Below, piece after piece: positions 47,683 through 61,520 of a DNA stretch of 64,000 nt (position 1 is the stretch's first letter; each line of letters starts with the position of its first letter). The DNA is from Absidia repens (lineage: Eukaryota > Mucoromycota > Mucoromycetes > Mucorales > Cunninghamellaceae). The notes under the pieces are model-generated. The model did no database searches. It was not told the DNA's origin and saw nothing but the letters and a program-made list of their open reading frames with translations. Position numbers and translations under genes: made by a program. The DNA lies in assembly GCA_002105175.1 (NCBI GenBank), contig MCGE01000018.1, positions 310,001-374,000 of the forward strand, in the 5' to 3' direction.

Positions 47683-48310
47683 TCAGGAGGAAGGGGGATA
47701 AAAATGAAGAAAGTGAGAGAAAGAATCGTATAATTTTGTACTATGAGCTTCTTATAAGCAGAAAACATCGAAACAATAACATGCTCCTTTTTTGGAAATT
47801 GTAACACAAACCACAAGCTTAAGTTGTGTTTTTTATCAGAAACATATATATAACAATGTGTAGTTATTGTATGATGGCGTAGCATGGTTTAACCATCTGA
47901 TAGATGATCATGACGATATGATACGATAACTTGCATCACTATGATGGAAATATGGTATCGATACAGTACTTGCACATACTTGAATTATGTATCATACAGT
48001 GTCTCTTGCAGAAAACAAAATCAGTTTTTTCTGGAATGATATATATAACAGTAGCATTTTTCATATGACGTATACTTAATTATACTATATGATTCATCTT
48101 GTTCTTTGTTACGAGCAAAGTTTGGCAGAATACAAGCGCGGTGTTTAAAAGCATGCTCTCTGTGTGCACTAAAAGCCCCTTCACCCAGTCACGACATTGT
48201 GGGCATTTCTTTTTTTATTTTTCCACTTTTCTTCTCCACGTTCAAAGACTATACATATATCCATCATTACTGACCAAGCTGTCCCTGTACAATCTACTGC
48301 AACAGAAGCT
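47683..48310. promoter_or_regulatory. Divergent promoter region: disordered protein / eIF4E
   Basis: About 630 bases lie between divergent starts. The last 100 bases before eIF4E are pyrimidine-rich (TTTCTTTTTTTATTTTTCCA), typical of fungal core promoters of translation genes. No other gene is visible. Confidence 0.55.
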
Positions 48311-49152
48311 ATGGATACCACTAACAATACGAATAACACTAATGAAGACGCCCCTGCAACCATCGATTCAGTTACCACTGTATTTCATGATCGCATCAAT
48401 TATACCGTCAAACACCCACTTCAAAACACTTGGACATTATGGTTCGATAATCCTGGAAAGAAAGCAAACTCTCAATCGTGGTCTCAGAATTTGAAGGAAG
48501 TTGTATCAATGGATGCTGTAGAGGACTTTTGGGGGTAAGCTATGACTGACGACAACGAAGGGTACCTGAAAACTAAACCCAGCCGCTTTTCACGTAGTGT
48601 TTACAACAATATTGTCAAAGTGGATCGTCTTGATACCAGCTCAAATTACCATTTATTCAAAAAAGGTATCCGTCCTGAATGGGAAGATGCAGCCAACGCG
48701 AACGGTGGTAAATTCAGTATCCAATTCCCTAGGAACAAGACCGCCGATACGATCAACAATTATTGGCTTCATACTGTTAGTAACACATTTTGACATGAAC
48801 TACTTGATTCATGTTAGTTTGTTTAATATATATATTTATTGTTATTAGATTCTGGCTATGATTGGTGAACAATTCACTCATGAAGATCAAATTTGCGGTG
48901 GAGTGGTGTCCGTCCGAAAGATGTTTTTCAGGATTGCCTTATGGATCAAGAGTGCTGATAATGAAGAAATCATTCAAAGCATTGGGTAAGAAATCACACA
49001 GAATTGATAATGGCTAATCACACTTGACTAACCTTGCTTACAATAGACGACAACTAAAGCAATTCTTGGAAATGCCTGCCAATTTACGAATGGAATTTAC
49101 TCCTCATGGTGAAGCTGCTCCTGGTGAAAAGCCAATTCGAACAACTATATAG
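48311..49152 (+). CDS. Translation initiation factor eIF4E (mRNA cap-binding)
   Basis: Four exons (48311-48534, 48598-48775, 48849-48985, 49047-49152) give 214 residues. The core begins [20 protein letters not shown] and continues [20 protein letters not shown]. Two cap-stacking Trp positions are visible, W in QSWSQN and W in [16 protein letters not shown]. Later [19 protein letters not shown] and KSADNEE match the family. eIF4E binds the 5' cap and recruits eIF4G. The start at 48311 ([20 protein letters not shown]) follows normal N-terminal variability. The frame runs open upstream, but without a better ATG. All introns join in phase. Confidence 0.95.
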
Positions 49153-49302
49153 TTTAGTTTACTTTATACTTTTTATATATACACCATTTTTATCTTCTGT
49201 CTTTTGTAGTATAATATTTGTAGTGGGCATTATCATTTCTCTTTTTTTTCTTGTAATAAAATACATTTTATACGAATTATCCTTTATCAAATTCAGTTTC
49301 CT

Positions 49303-49679
49303 ATGTCTACAAAACTCGGAATCAAAACGCATACCGTAAGTCCTCCCGCCACGCCCCCCCAAAAAAAAGACCCGTCCCAATCATGATTGACATATTTTTG
49401 CAATGGTTTATTTTCCTGGATTTACAGTGCCACCAAAAAAAAAAAAGGCAGATTACATCGACCAAATTAAGTAGTGGATCAAGAAAAAAAGATCGACAAA
49501 CACCTTGGAACCAACAAACAACAACTATTCCCAGGCCTCCTGTCACCAATATATTACATTTACCAACAATGAGCAATTCAACCAGCATAAAGGTAATTGA
49601 GGCGGAACTGATAGATCAAAATATAAAAGGTTTATTTTATGAAGTCACACTTTTTGATTTATTACCGACCATAGAATGA
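49303..49679 (+). CDS. Small basic protein, unrecognised
   Basis: Two exons are proposed: MSTKLGIKTHT (49303-49335) with a GTAAGT donor, then after TTTACAG (about 49428) CHQKKKRQITSTKLSSGSRK and a Pro/Thr-rich stretch, ending KGLFYEVTLFDLLPTIE with TGA at 49679. This gives about 95 residues. The C-terminal YEVTLFDLLP could be a short interaction motif, since the gene is next to eIF4E, but no family is known to me. The long A-run at the exon start makes the frame sensitive to sequencing error. It could also be a chance open frame. Confidence 0.4.
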
Positions 49680-50245
49680 ATAGGTTGGATAGTTTTGCTT
49701 CCCTTCCTCCCTTTTGTCTTTCCCCTTGTTTTCTCCCCTCCCCCGCTTTTTTATTCCCTTGGTGTGTATATCAATCTAATCTATTATCTTATTATTTTCC
49801 CATATTGTTGTTATATATTGTATATTCAACTGCCTCAATTATATAATGACATCACAATAAAGAAAAATTCGCAGATCATCCTGCTTTTATCATATCTATT
49901 ATATTTTGTGCAATTGGACCTTTTTTTTTTTTTTTTTTTTTTTTGTTTGACGATGAAATTAAACTTTTTTTGTGCTGTACGACAATGTAAAAAAGAAACT
50001 CGATAATGGACCATGGTATTCGTTTCCAGAATAGGATTTTTGGTGTAACGATTCAATTTCTTTTTTTCTTCAAAATTTCCCCTTGTCTCCTATCTTTTTT
50101 TTTGCTCTCTCTCTCTCTCTTTCTTTTTTTTTTTTTTTTTTTTTTTCTCAACCTTTTTATTATTTTTTTATTTCGTATAAAAGTTACTGTTGTATAACGA
50201 ATATACACAACACGCATACACGCATACACATATATTACATATATA
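49680..50245. other. Intergenic upstream of RAS
   Basis: No gene is supported. It contains two long T-tracts (49918-49944 and 50127-50146) and CT-rich sequence. AATAAA near 49855 could end the upstream small gene. The last 60 bases before the Ras start include CACACG-type words. Confidence 0.5.
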
Positions 50246-51289
50246 ATGTCAAAACCTGCTTCCTTTTTAAGAGAGTAAGTATGATTTCATTCTAGATGAA
50301 AAAAGGCAAATAGAACGACATGACTTACGCAATTGATTTCCACTCTTTAGATACAAGATTGTTATTGTTGGTGGTGGTGGTAAGTATTAAAAGGACCTTT
50401 GTGCTTGCAACATGGTACAATAACCGTTGATACCTAATCACTTATATTATTATTTGTAATTATTAGGTGTCGGAAAGTCTGCAATTACTATCCAATTCAT
50501 TCAATCACACTTTGTTGATGAATATGATCCTACTATTGAAGGTATTTGTCTAGAATATTCATACATTGGTGATGATTACTAGATATTGGTATTGATTTTA
50601 ATTTGGTTTTCTGCTATTTAGATTCATACCGCAAACAATGCATTATAGATCAAGAAACAGCACTTCTGGATGTTTTGGATACAGCTGGTCAAGAAGAATA
50701 TAGGTAATTTTTTTTTAATATACTGTACGTATATGCGTAGAATAGTACAGAGTGTGGGAGAACTGACTTTTTTTTCATATATTCATTCATTAGCGCTATG
50801 CGAGAACAATATATGCGAAACGGTGAAGGTTTCATTTTGGTTTACTCTATCACCTCTCGTCTTTCATTTGAAGAAATCAGTACATTTTATCAACAAATTC
50901 GACGTGTCAAAGATAAGGACTTTTTCCCAATGATTTTGGTTGGTAACAAATGTGATTTGGAAAACGATCGACAAGTCTCCTTTCAAGGTACTGGAATACA
51001 CACATCATGTTGTTGTTGTTTTTTTGTTTACATACGGGAAATGCATCATTATTAACTCGTACGTTTTTTTATAGAGGGTCATGATCTAGCCAAGGAATTT
51101 GGCTGCCCATTTATGGAAACCTCGGCCAAACAACGTATCCATGTGGATGACAGTTTTTATGAAGTGGTACGTGAAATTCGTCGAATGAACAAAAGGGAAC
51201 AAGAAAATAGCCGGGCAAAACCAGGCCAACGTGACCAGTATGAATTGGAAAAGGATAGTGGTGGCTGTTGTGGATGTGTCTTGATGTGA
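50246..51289 (+). CDS. RAS: Ras-family small GTPase
   Basis: Six exons (50246-50274, 50351-50379, 50467-50541, 50622-50703, 50794-50987, 51075-51289) join in phase to 207 residues. Motifs: P-loop VGGGGVGKSA, effector loop YDPTIEDSYRKQ, switch [22 protein letters not shown], guanine-specificity VGNKCD and ETSAK, and C-terminal GCCGCVLM with CAAX box CVLM for prenylation plus an upstream Cys likely palmitoylated. This order is that of true fungal Ras (Ras1/Ras2 type) controlling growth and morphogenesis through adenylyl cyclase and MAP kinase. The first two exons are each only 29 bases, splitting the P-loop region. The position equivalent to Ala-11 in mammalian Ras is Gly, as in several fungi. 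Confidence 0.96.
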
Positions 51290-52708
51290 ACTCTTTTCTC
51301 TCACTCTCTCTCCTACTGGACCCGTTTTTATTACTAGTTTATTATATGACACCTTTCCCCTCCCCTCCCCCCTTTACTGATTTCATTTTAGTTGGTTGGT
51401 ATATGCCGCCCTTTACACACACAATTTTATCTCATTAGTGAACATATTATTTTTTATTACTACTATTCTTATCATTATTTTATTATTCTTATTATTTTGC
51501 CTTGCTTGACTGACTCTGTATTATTTCTCTTATACATACTTTTTATAAATATATGAACTATCCCTTTGTGTTTTTTCTTTTGCCTCAATTTTTTTTTCTT
51601 CTTGTCTCAATAAAATATCCCATTATGACTTTTACCGCCAATTTTTTTTTTTATCTTTTATCATCGCATTGTGACACGCCACTAAAATATAGGGGGATTT
51701 GAAATCAATGAAAAATTACTATATGCACGGGAATGAAATCACCGTTCCCATGGAATCATACATATATTTTATCGATTGTCCATGGAAGCCAAAAAAAAAA
51801 AAAGGGTTTTACCAAATGTTGGACTGACTGTATTACTTTTGTCTTGTTCACGTTGAATGGGTATCTAATGACATAATAATCCATGTGGCCATTTATGAGA
51901 AAAACGTGCTTTTTTTTTTTCCCTTTAGCATTGCTCGGATATTGTATCTCCGCTTGCGGGATCTAGGAGGGTAAAAATATATAATATATAATAATTCTAA
52001 TATCTGACTTTATCTAGTATATATGGGAAAAAGCCTGTTTTCAAATATGTATGACAGGATAGACTGGCGTATGTTTTTGCCATTACTGCATGGCGTATTG
52101 CTTTATCATCTTCACTGCCTCAGTCCAAATCAGACACCCAATTCAATTTACCACACAAAATACTTCCCCCTCCCCTTTCTAATACCCATTCCCACTGAAC
52201 CCCGGGTTGATTTTTTTTCTACAGTCAATAAATACCAAACCTCATGTATCGTTATACAAATCTAACAAAATGCAATCACCATCCGATAAAAAGAGCACCC
52301 AATCATCAATAAAATTTGACTACATAGAAGTATGTATACAGTGCGTATAGTAAAGGCATCACTTGGAAATGGTGCATGCAGATGAATATAAACAAAGAGG
52401 TGAGAGGAAACTACTTTACGCCGCTTGTCAAAAAAGAAAGGAAAAAAAAAGACCCGAGATCTACTGTATCTTGGCACTAAACTAGTCAAAATATACACAC
52501 GGTCATGCTAAATCAATCCATTGGACACTTTTTTTTTTATTTTCAACACAAAAAAAGGATGGCGTTTTTTTATATTGATCATTGAAATAATAAATAGGAT
52601 AAAAAATGATAAAATAAAAGCGAGTGTTTATACTACATGAAGGAAGGGGGAAAGCACCAATCTAAATACTATAGTAATCTATTACTACTAACGAAAGGCT
52701 CAAGTTGT
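51290..52708. other. Intergenic, no gene seen
   Basis: The 5' part is the Ras 3' UTR with CAATAAAATATCCC near 51608 as a likely polyadenylation site. The rest is AT-rich with simple T- and A-runs. TTTATT near 52568 to 52640 may serve the minus-strand heme lyase gene. Confidence 0.5.
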
Positions 52709-54028
52709 CTAGATAAATTCACCTTTCTTGAAAGCCATTCGCATTCGGTCCCAAATACCACTTGGGCTGACAGCAGGGCGGACGTCCAAATAAAAGCTGA
52801 CACCTTGAGGTTTCTTGGGATCTTGTTTGCCAGCATAAAAATCAATCACATAGGTGACTTTTTCACCACATCTATCCACAGTCCAGTCATGACGATCAAA
52901 AGGTAAATTATATCTATGCAGCCAAGAAAGAATAATAATAAAAAAAAGAAGGGGGGGGAGGGGATGGTCAACATCTATGATCTTTTTCTTCTCAAGTCCA
53001 GCTTTTTTTATTTATTTTTTATTTTGACTTACCCAAGCCAAGATCGGATACGAGCCTTTGGTGTGATTTCCTTGGGTTTACCTTGGAATTTCAATAATTT
53101 GGGTTGCTGACATTCACTAGTTTTATATAATAAAAAAAAACCGAGTGAGCGATATCTCTATTTACTGTTCCCCCTCCATCGTATACAGTTCTAATTCCAC
53201 TTACGTTACATGTAATCGTTCCCATTCCAAAATCTTTTGCCATGCTTGTTCGTTCACGGCGTTATGAATAGGCACTACTACCGGCATATCAGATTCATCC
53301 GGATTCCAGTTCTTGCGTCGCATGGCATTAAAAAACATTTGTTCCGATGGATACACCCATAGATTTTCTTCAGAATTGGCTCTTGGAATGGTCGAGATTT
53401 CACGGTGTTTTCCCAGATGGCCTTTTTGATCAGGGAGGGCTTGTTGAGAAATGTGGGGCATGTAGTTGCTTGTGTTCATGGTATCGGAAGCACATCCTTC
53501 GGTCAGTTCTTGAGGAGGTAAATGCTCGGTCTGGCTATTGATATGATGGTCGTCACCAGAGGCAGGAGTAGCAGCAGTAGCAGCAGTGGAGGCCGCAGTG
53601 GCAGGAGCAGTATTACCTTTATCTTTGGGAAGTAAATGTTCATAGCTACTTGCTGTCACAGTTTCTTGTTGATCATCCCCAGTTGGTAAAAAGTACTTGT
53701 AAGCTGAAGGATCCACAGGACATTTTGATTCATCATCGACAGAATTGACATGTCTGGCATGATCAGCAAGAGCATTGGTGGAAGACGATTCGGACATTGG
53801 ATGCTTGTATGTGGTATAAGCCGGTGCTGTGGTAGTTGACGATGTGGTGGCCGATGTATCATAATAATTGTAAGTTGAAGGATCCACAGGACATTTCGAT
53901 TCATCGTGAACTGGTGACAGTGTTGCGTGTTCTGCTTTGATATTGTCTCGTGTAGGTGGTGGTGGCATAGAAGATTCATTCATCTTTGTATGATCAATAG
54001 GACACTTTTTCGCCTCAGTTTCCGCCAT
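52709..54028 (-). CDS. CYC3: Cytochrome c heme lyase (holocytochrome c synthase)
   Basis: Three exons (54028-about 53211, about 53118-53035, about 52914-52709) give about 370 residues. The enzyme of the mitochondrial intermembrane space attaches heme covalently to cytochrome c. Three CP motifs occur ([30 protein letters not shown]), the heme-regulatory CPV type. The conserved core is [56 protein letters not shown], then a heme lyase ending with [22 protein letters not shown] and [21 protein letters not shown] Ser/Thr/Ala-rich insert of about 120 residues between CP motifs and core is longer than usual. It acts on cytochrome c or c1. Which cannot be told. Confidence 0.94.
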
Positions 54029-54368
54029 TGTTTGGTAAATGATAAAAAAAAAGAGGAAGAAGAGGAAGAGAGAAGAGGGGGGGGGAGGAATGTAATGTAA
54101 AAAAATAAAATAACAAAAAAAAAGTGAAGGGAGAAACGGAAAAAAAATATTTTACACTACCACCAAGTCTATTTTCAAATTCCGCTACCAGGTTCTAGCC
54201 ATGGACCCCTCCATAAAATACAACACAGACAAACACACACTATCATAGAGATAAAACATAACAAAACAAAACAAAAAAAGGGCAGTATAAACGGACGGTT
54301 TTTATTGTAATAATAAAAATCAACGATCAAAAAATACTACACTATATAAAAACTAAGAAAAATAAATA
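54029..54368. other. Intergenic
   Basis: 340 bases hold the heme lyase promoter and the 3' end of the next minus-strand gene. AG- and G-rich runs near 54048-54088 are present. Poly-A signal-like TTTATT lies near 54300. No gene. Confidence 0.5.
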
Positions 54369-56669
54369 TCATTTTTTCATAGCAGTACGAGTATCCAAAG
54401 AAGATTTTTCAATAAGAGCGTCCAATTGAGGGCGGTGATGCCGTCCAGGGATGGTCGCCACCGATTTTCGTCTTTCAGCATTGTAATCGGGGAATTGCTT
54501 TGAGAGTGCGCGATCAGAGAACGAAAAGTCATACCCAATAAATGACGTGCTTGACGTTGCGGTTTTTTGGGGGGCGAAGGAATAGCTTGATGCGATGACA
54601 TTGGGCGGTCGTGATGATGGTAAAGGAAGAAGATGATGATCGTCGTTGGACGGGTTTTCGTTTGTATCATATACGTTGGTGGGGTCTTCCTCGGCTGGTT
54701 CAACCGCATTGTCATCTTTAGGTAGGACAAAGTTGGCCATGGCGGAATGAATGTCGATCGGCATTGATGTAGCATATTTTGATATCGACGTCGAGAGATC
54801 TATACAGAAAATCAATAAGTTTTTTAGTCAGTCAGTCTATCAAAATTCTTGTTGAGCGTGAGTGTACCTTCTAATCCGTCATTAACAGTCGCAGCATGAA
54901 TTTCTTCTTTATCCAATCGCCCATCGTTGTCATCAATGTATTTGCCGGTGAGTTTTTTTCGTTTGATCCATGATGAACCATAAGTACCGTTGCTACCGTC
55001 ATTGGTGATACCCTTTGATTTGATCTTGATTGAATGGTCAGAGGCATTGGATGATTCTTCGATGTTTGTGACCTCCTTGTCGGTATCATTCGTTTCTTCT
55101 GCATTCGGTTCGTGTTGCCCCTGTTGTTGTTTCCCATCCTCATCGTCATTCGAGTCCAATTCTTCATCCAAATCAAACATATCCTCTTCATCCGAGCTGG
55201 CGGCATCTTTTTGATCTTGATCAATGGGAGCTACAAAACAGCAAAAAAATGAGTTAAATATCGAATTAATAATATGGGCAAGCAACACGAAGCTATAACT
55301 TTCATTTTCTCATACCATTTGCCAAATTGGATAGTCTATGATCCGTCAGAACTTCACCTTGTTGGGAACTGTTTGCAATGGCACTGTGATTCAAGCTAAA
55401 GCTGGAGCGTCGATAGGAGCTGGGTAAGGTGGACATTACTGAATCGTTGCTATGATCCATAAATCGTACCGCCTGCGATCGTTTCGATTCTTGTTGAGTG
55501 TCTGCCATTGATGGAGATGATGATGGTGTACTAGCATCGATCGATGTTGGCGTTACGGTGACTTTTGCTGGTGTTACAGGAGTTGTCATGCGTACTGATG
55601 GTGATGATGATGATGAAGATGATGATGGCTGTGGTTGAATGTTGTGAGGAATACCATCTGTCGTTGTAACAGCAGTTGCAGATTTCGTTGTCGAGCTGCC
55701 ACCATCCTTGTTGCTCGCCTGTTGTGTTGGTAAGGGCTGATTCATCGAGAGTACCTTTTGCCACAGTCTTTTGCTTTCTTCCCTTGCCCTTTGTGAGCCT
55801 TCCTCCAAACGTTCCATTTCCACCTTTTTCCATTGTTCGATCCGTACTTCGGAAGCCAGTCGCATTTTGTCCAAAGCCTTTTCCAATACTTGATAGAGCT
55901 CTTGATGCTGGGCACGTAACTTGTCAGGAACTTCGTCTATCATAAAAAAAAACAAAGTGCATTAGTTTTCATGACGCAGAAAGGGTCACCTGCTCGTTTC
56001 ACTGCACCCCTCACTTACTTGAATGTGTCAAAGAAATAGAGCTTGCCGAGTTACTAAGCTTGATGTCAAAAATATCGGAGAACTGATCATCATTTCTAAC
56101 GTCATCTAGTTGAGAACCGAACTATATAAAATAGTTAAAAGTCAAGTTTGTTAGTACATAAATGAAATTATATCATCAATTCATACACAAAACAAAAGAA
56201 TAAAACCTACAATTGTGTCTTTATGAATCACTACAAATTCGTCAGATTGACCAGAGAACAAGGCAGCAGAAGATGAGCTGCCGGAGGCCTTGTTACGGAT
56301 AGAATACACACTTTTCGTATCACAGTTGAGACACCCAACAGTCATCCAAGAATGAGTCGAGCTAGTCCGAGTTTCAATCAAGCTGCTGTAAGCCTATCCG
56401 TGATATTCGCATAAATACATATATACATAAAAAGGGATATCAGCTTGAGTTTTATAAAAATTGGCAATAAAAATAACAATAAAAATAGCATAACCTACCA
56501 CGACAACAGCGCCCATGCCAAGGTTGAGATGCCATCCTTCCATGGCGGGATTTTCTTGTTCAAACCAGTATTGCTGTCTCTCAGAGACATGGTTGGCTAA
56601 AGAGTATTTGCTGGCCAAGTGAATTTTAATATTAAGACAAGAGCACGCGTAAACTACATGCCCCGACAT
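54369..56669 (-). CDS. Uncharacterised CxC/CxxC-motif protein with acidic disordered C-terminus
   Basis: About seven exons give roughly 660 residues from ATG at 56669. The N-terminal module reads MSGHVVYACSCLNIKIHLAS, ERQQYWFEQENPAMEGWHLN and later TVGCLNCDTKSVYSIRN. CSC and GCLNC could form a zinc-binding site in a small beta-rich domain. A short helix (DEVPDKLRAQHQELYQVLEK onwards) follows, then Ser/Thr/Pro-rich disorder, an acidic run (DEEDMFDLDEELDSNDDEDG) and a Lys-rich patch. The C-terminus ends SLDTRTAMKK at 54369. I do not recognise the family. Exon joins are read from splice signals and not all are verified. Confidence 0.68.
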
Positions 56670-57086
56670 TGTTGGTATAAAGTAGGTGTAGTTTTTTTGA
56701 TATATATATATGTGTGTATGGTAGCAAAAGAAGAAAGAAAAAAAAAGAGAAGTAGGAAGTGATCAACCAATGAAATTGAAAATCTTTGCTTTTTTAAAAC
56801 GCCGAAAGGTGAATTTCTGTGAGCCTCTATGCGTCACAATAAGTATTCAGTACACGAAATACACGAAAAAACTGTAAAACCTGTTGAATCAATGGATATT
56901 TGACTATAATGTATGTATATTATATTGTTAATGGATTATGCTGTGCCTACCAGGGGAATAATATTTAACACTTTTCAATTCATATGCCACCATGTCATCA
57001 TCATCAACAGCAAAAGTGAAAACTTTATTACACCGTGAGCAATATCGCAATTATCACCGTTGTGATATATTAAAGTATATATAAGA

Positions 57087-57145
<59 letters not shown>

Positions 57146-57366
57146 ATTGAAAGCTACATCAAAAGTCATCATTACTATCTTATACATGAAAATTACTAGA
57201 GTAGAGTGCCAAAAGCACACAGTAGGCCAGCAGCGGATTTTAAAAATCTGTATATTTTTTTGATCATTTTTCCGGCCAAGGCTTTTCATTTTTCTTTTTT
57301 CACTTCCCTTCACACTCCACCATCATTCTTTATATCTACGCTACCCTTACCACTTTGATATAAAAA
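56670..57366. promoter_or_regulatory. Divergent promoter region, with 55-base T-tract
   Basis: Between the CxC-motif gene and Arp3 (divergent starts). It contains a T-run of about 55 bases at 57090-57144. Only AT-rich low-complexity sequence and pyrimidine-rich core promoter sequence (TTCATTTTTCTTTTTTCACT) precede the Arp3 start. Confidence 0.6.
57090..57144. repeat. 55-base poly-T tract
   Basis: Longest homopolymer in the window, in the divergent promoter of Arp3. Its length is error-prone in sequencing. It can exclude nucleosomes. Confidence 0.9.
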
Positions 57367-59419
<2,053 letters not shown>

Positions 59420-60560
59420 TTGATTATCTCTCCCTTATATAGTATTTTTAATAAAATATCAATTTTTTTTTTGTATCTGTTTTATATCATTGTTTTGCTT
59501 TTATTCTGTGTTGGGGTCGATGATGTACCTACGGATATGGAGATTATACAATATAGCGACGGTGTACATAATTGTGATCCTGGTTTAGGATGCATGAGGG
59601 TACTGTCTATAGTATTTTATGTGACAGTAGGTGGTTGTATTACACAGTTCAGCAAGAGCGTAAAAAAAAAAATATATGCCGGCGATGCCAAGTATCTATT
59701 TTAGCACAATATCATACTTGACAATGAGATTTTAACTACATACGTACTATCATAGTAACGGTGAAAAGGAGCAAAGTGATGTACTTGGCTATCGTTGTTG
59801 TTGTTTTATTTTGTAAAAAAGAGCCTTATGCATTTGAATTTGGTTGCTTTTGATTGAAGGTAGAGGAATTGCAAACTTCAAGGTGTTTATATACCATAAA
59901 AACTGAATGTTTATGTGGGTAAAACTAAATTACCTTCCAGTATACTTCAATCATCATATTTTTATGCGTGTATTGCCGCTTACTTTTTTTTCTTCATACG
60001 TCCACTACTTTAAAATCATTCTATATACGTATGAAAATTATCTACTTCCTATTTTATGAAACCCAGTATACTGCACTACATGTATTGATAATAAGCAGAG
60101 CGCTGAGCACGACGGTTTATCAAAGTTGTCCCGTACCTATGTATGATATCACTTTTTTTTCTGTGCTCGCATGCACAGTACTGTACAGTACAGTGTGGTG
60201 CTAAGTAATGTGGGTAAGATATATTACCCCATTCGACAAAACAAACTAAAAGTATGAGAAACGATATAAAATAATATAAAAAGACGAGACATATTTCATT
60301 CAGACATAAATATAACTATGACAACTAAACTGAACTACATAGTATAATCACAGAGAGAAGGCTATCCTACGGTGAGTCGCAAACTATTTATAGTAAAGGG
60401 CTTAATTACACTAGGTCCAATTGCTCAACTGTGACTGAAAAAAGCACCAAAAGAAGGGGGCAACCATGTTGATGTTGTTGCATGGTGTGGATGTCAAAAA
60501 GGAGTGTTTCCTTTTTTGTAATAAGCAAAAAAAAAACTGCAAGAGCGACGACAGAAACCA
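59420..60560. other. Intergenic
   Basis: No gene is supported. AATAAA at about 59452 (AATAAAATATC) is a likely Arp3 polyadenylation signal. A direct ACAGTACTGTACAGTACAGT run near 60174-60198 resembles the flank of the 9.6-kb MITE. TTTCATTCAGAC near 60294 shares words with the dispersed repeat on the other strand. Confidence 0.45.
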
Positions 60561-61520
60561 TTTCCAACCCCGCCCACGTGTTGAGGTTTTTTTTTTCGCT
60601 CTCTCTCCTTCCCTCTTTCTTTCCATTTTTCTTTTTTTCTTCACCATTCAACTTCTTTGAGGTTATGATGGACATAGATTAGTGCCAGGACTAGTTTAGA
60701 ATGGTTCCAGATCAGGGATTACACGATCCATGGGGAAACCCTTTCATTTTGGATCCGGGATCTGAAGGCACCATTAGTTGGCTTTTAAGAGTCTCCATTA
60801 ACCTAGTTTAGTGTTAATTTGTCCGTAGTTTGTATCTATACTTGAATAAAACATGTGTCTTTTTATTTACGTCAACGAAAAATGTCCCATTAGTCTCTCT
60901 CATTTCTTGTGCAGTAGATCCCTCTTTCATCACCATGCTTCTTTCGATAGGTGTTGACCATTGTTGCGTTTCAATAAATAGCAACTTTTTGGTATTTCTT
61001 ATGCCTTGTGTAGTATATCAAGTCTCTTTTTACAATATTCTCTTTGGATCGATGTTTACCATTCTGCTGATTTTACTTTCGTCTCCTCCCCCATGCTTTC
61101 TCTAGCAGACCCTTGCAGTAGATCCCTTTGTTACAATGAACCTCTCTCCTTTAGTTTTTGTATCCATCAATATGCTTCAATAAAATATGCGTTTTTTTTT
61201 TTTTTTTTTACCGTTCTTTGACCTATTATGTAGCGAACAATGTCGCAATGATAGCTGTTTTGTGAATGTCCTACCAAACTCTTGCTTTCTAGTTTTCCTC
61301 ACTGTGAAATACTTTTCCTGCTGAAGCCATAGAACCGTTTATCGATCAAAGATCACTTACTATTAAAGATGGTCATATTTTTGCTTGATCAATCATATTG
61401 AAATAATAACCTAGGCCATGTTGTGCTTGTAACCGCTGTTTTCTAACGTGCAGTTTCGGCTACTTGATATAAAACACCGACCCTATTCCCGCTGACATAT
61501 CGTATATATCCAGCTCTTTT
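60561..61520 (+). repeat. Dispersed non-coding repeat, copy D
   Basis: It opens CAACCCCGCCCACGTGTTGA at 60565. T/C-rich tract follows, then the core 60639-60870 (CTTCACCATTCAACTTCTTT, GGGGAAACCCTTTCATTTTG, TTGAATAAAACATGTGTC). The tail has repeated CAATAAAATATGCG-type words, a CCTAGG segment (AATAACCTAGGCCATG) and ends ATATATCCAGCTC plus T-tract at 61497-61520. It is similar in length to copy A without the MITE. No shared ORF. Confidence 0.78.

Noticed and set aside
57090..57144. Poly-T tract as a poly-A-tail relic of a retrocopy
   Set aside because: No gene-like sequence is attached on either side, so plain homopolymer is the simpler explanation.
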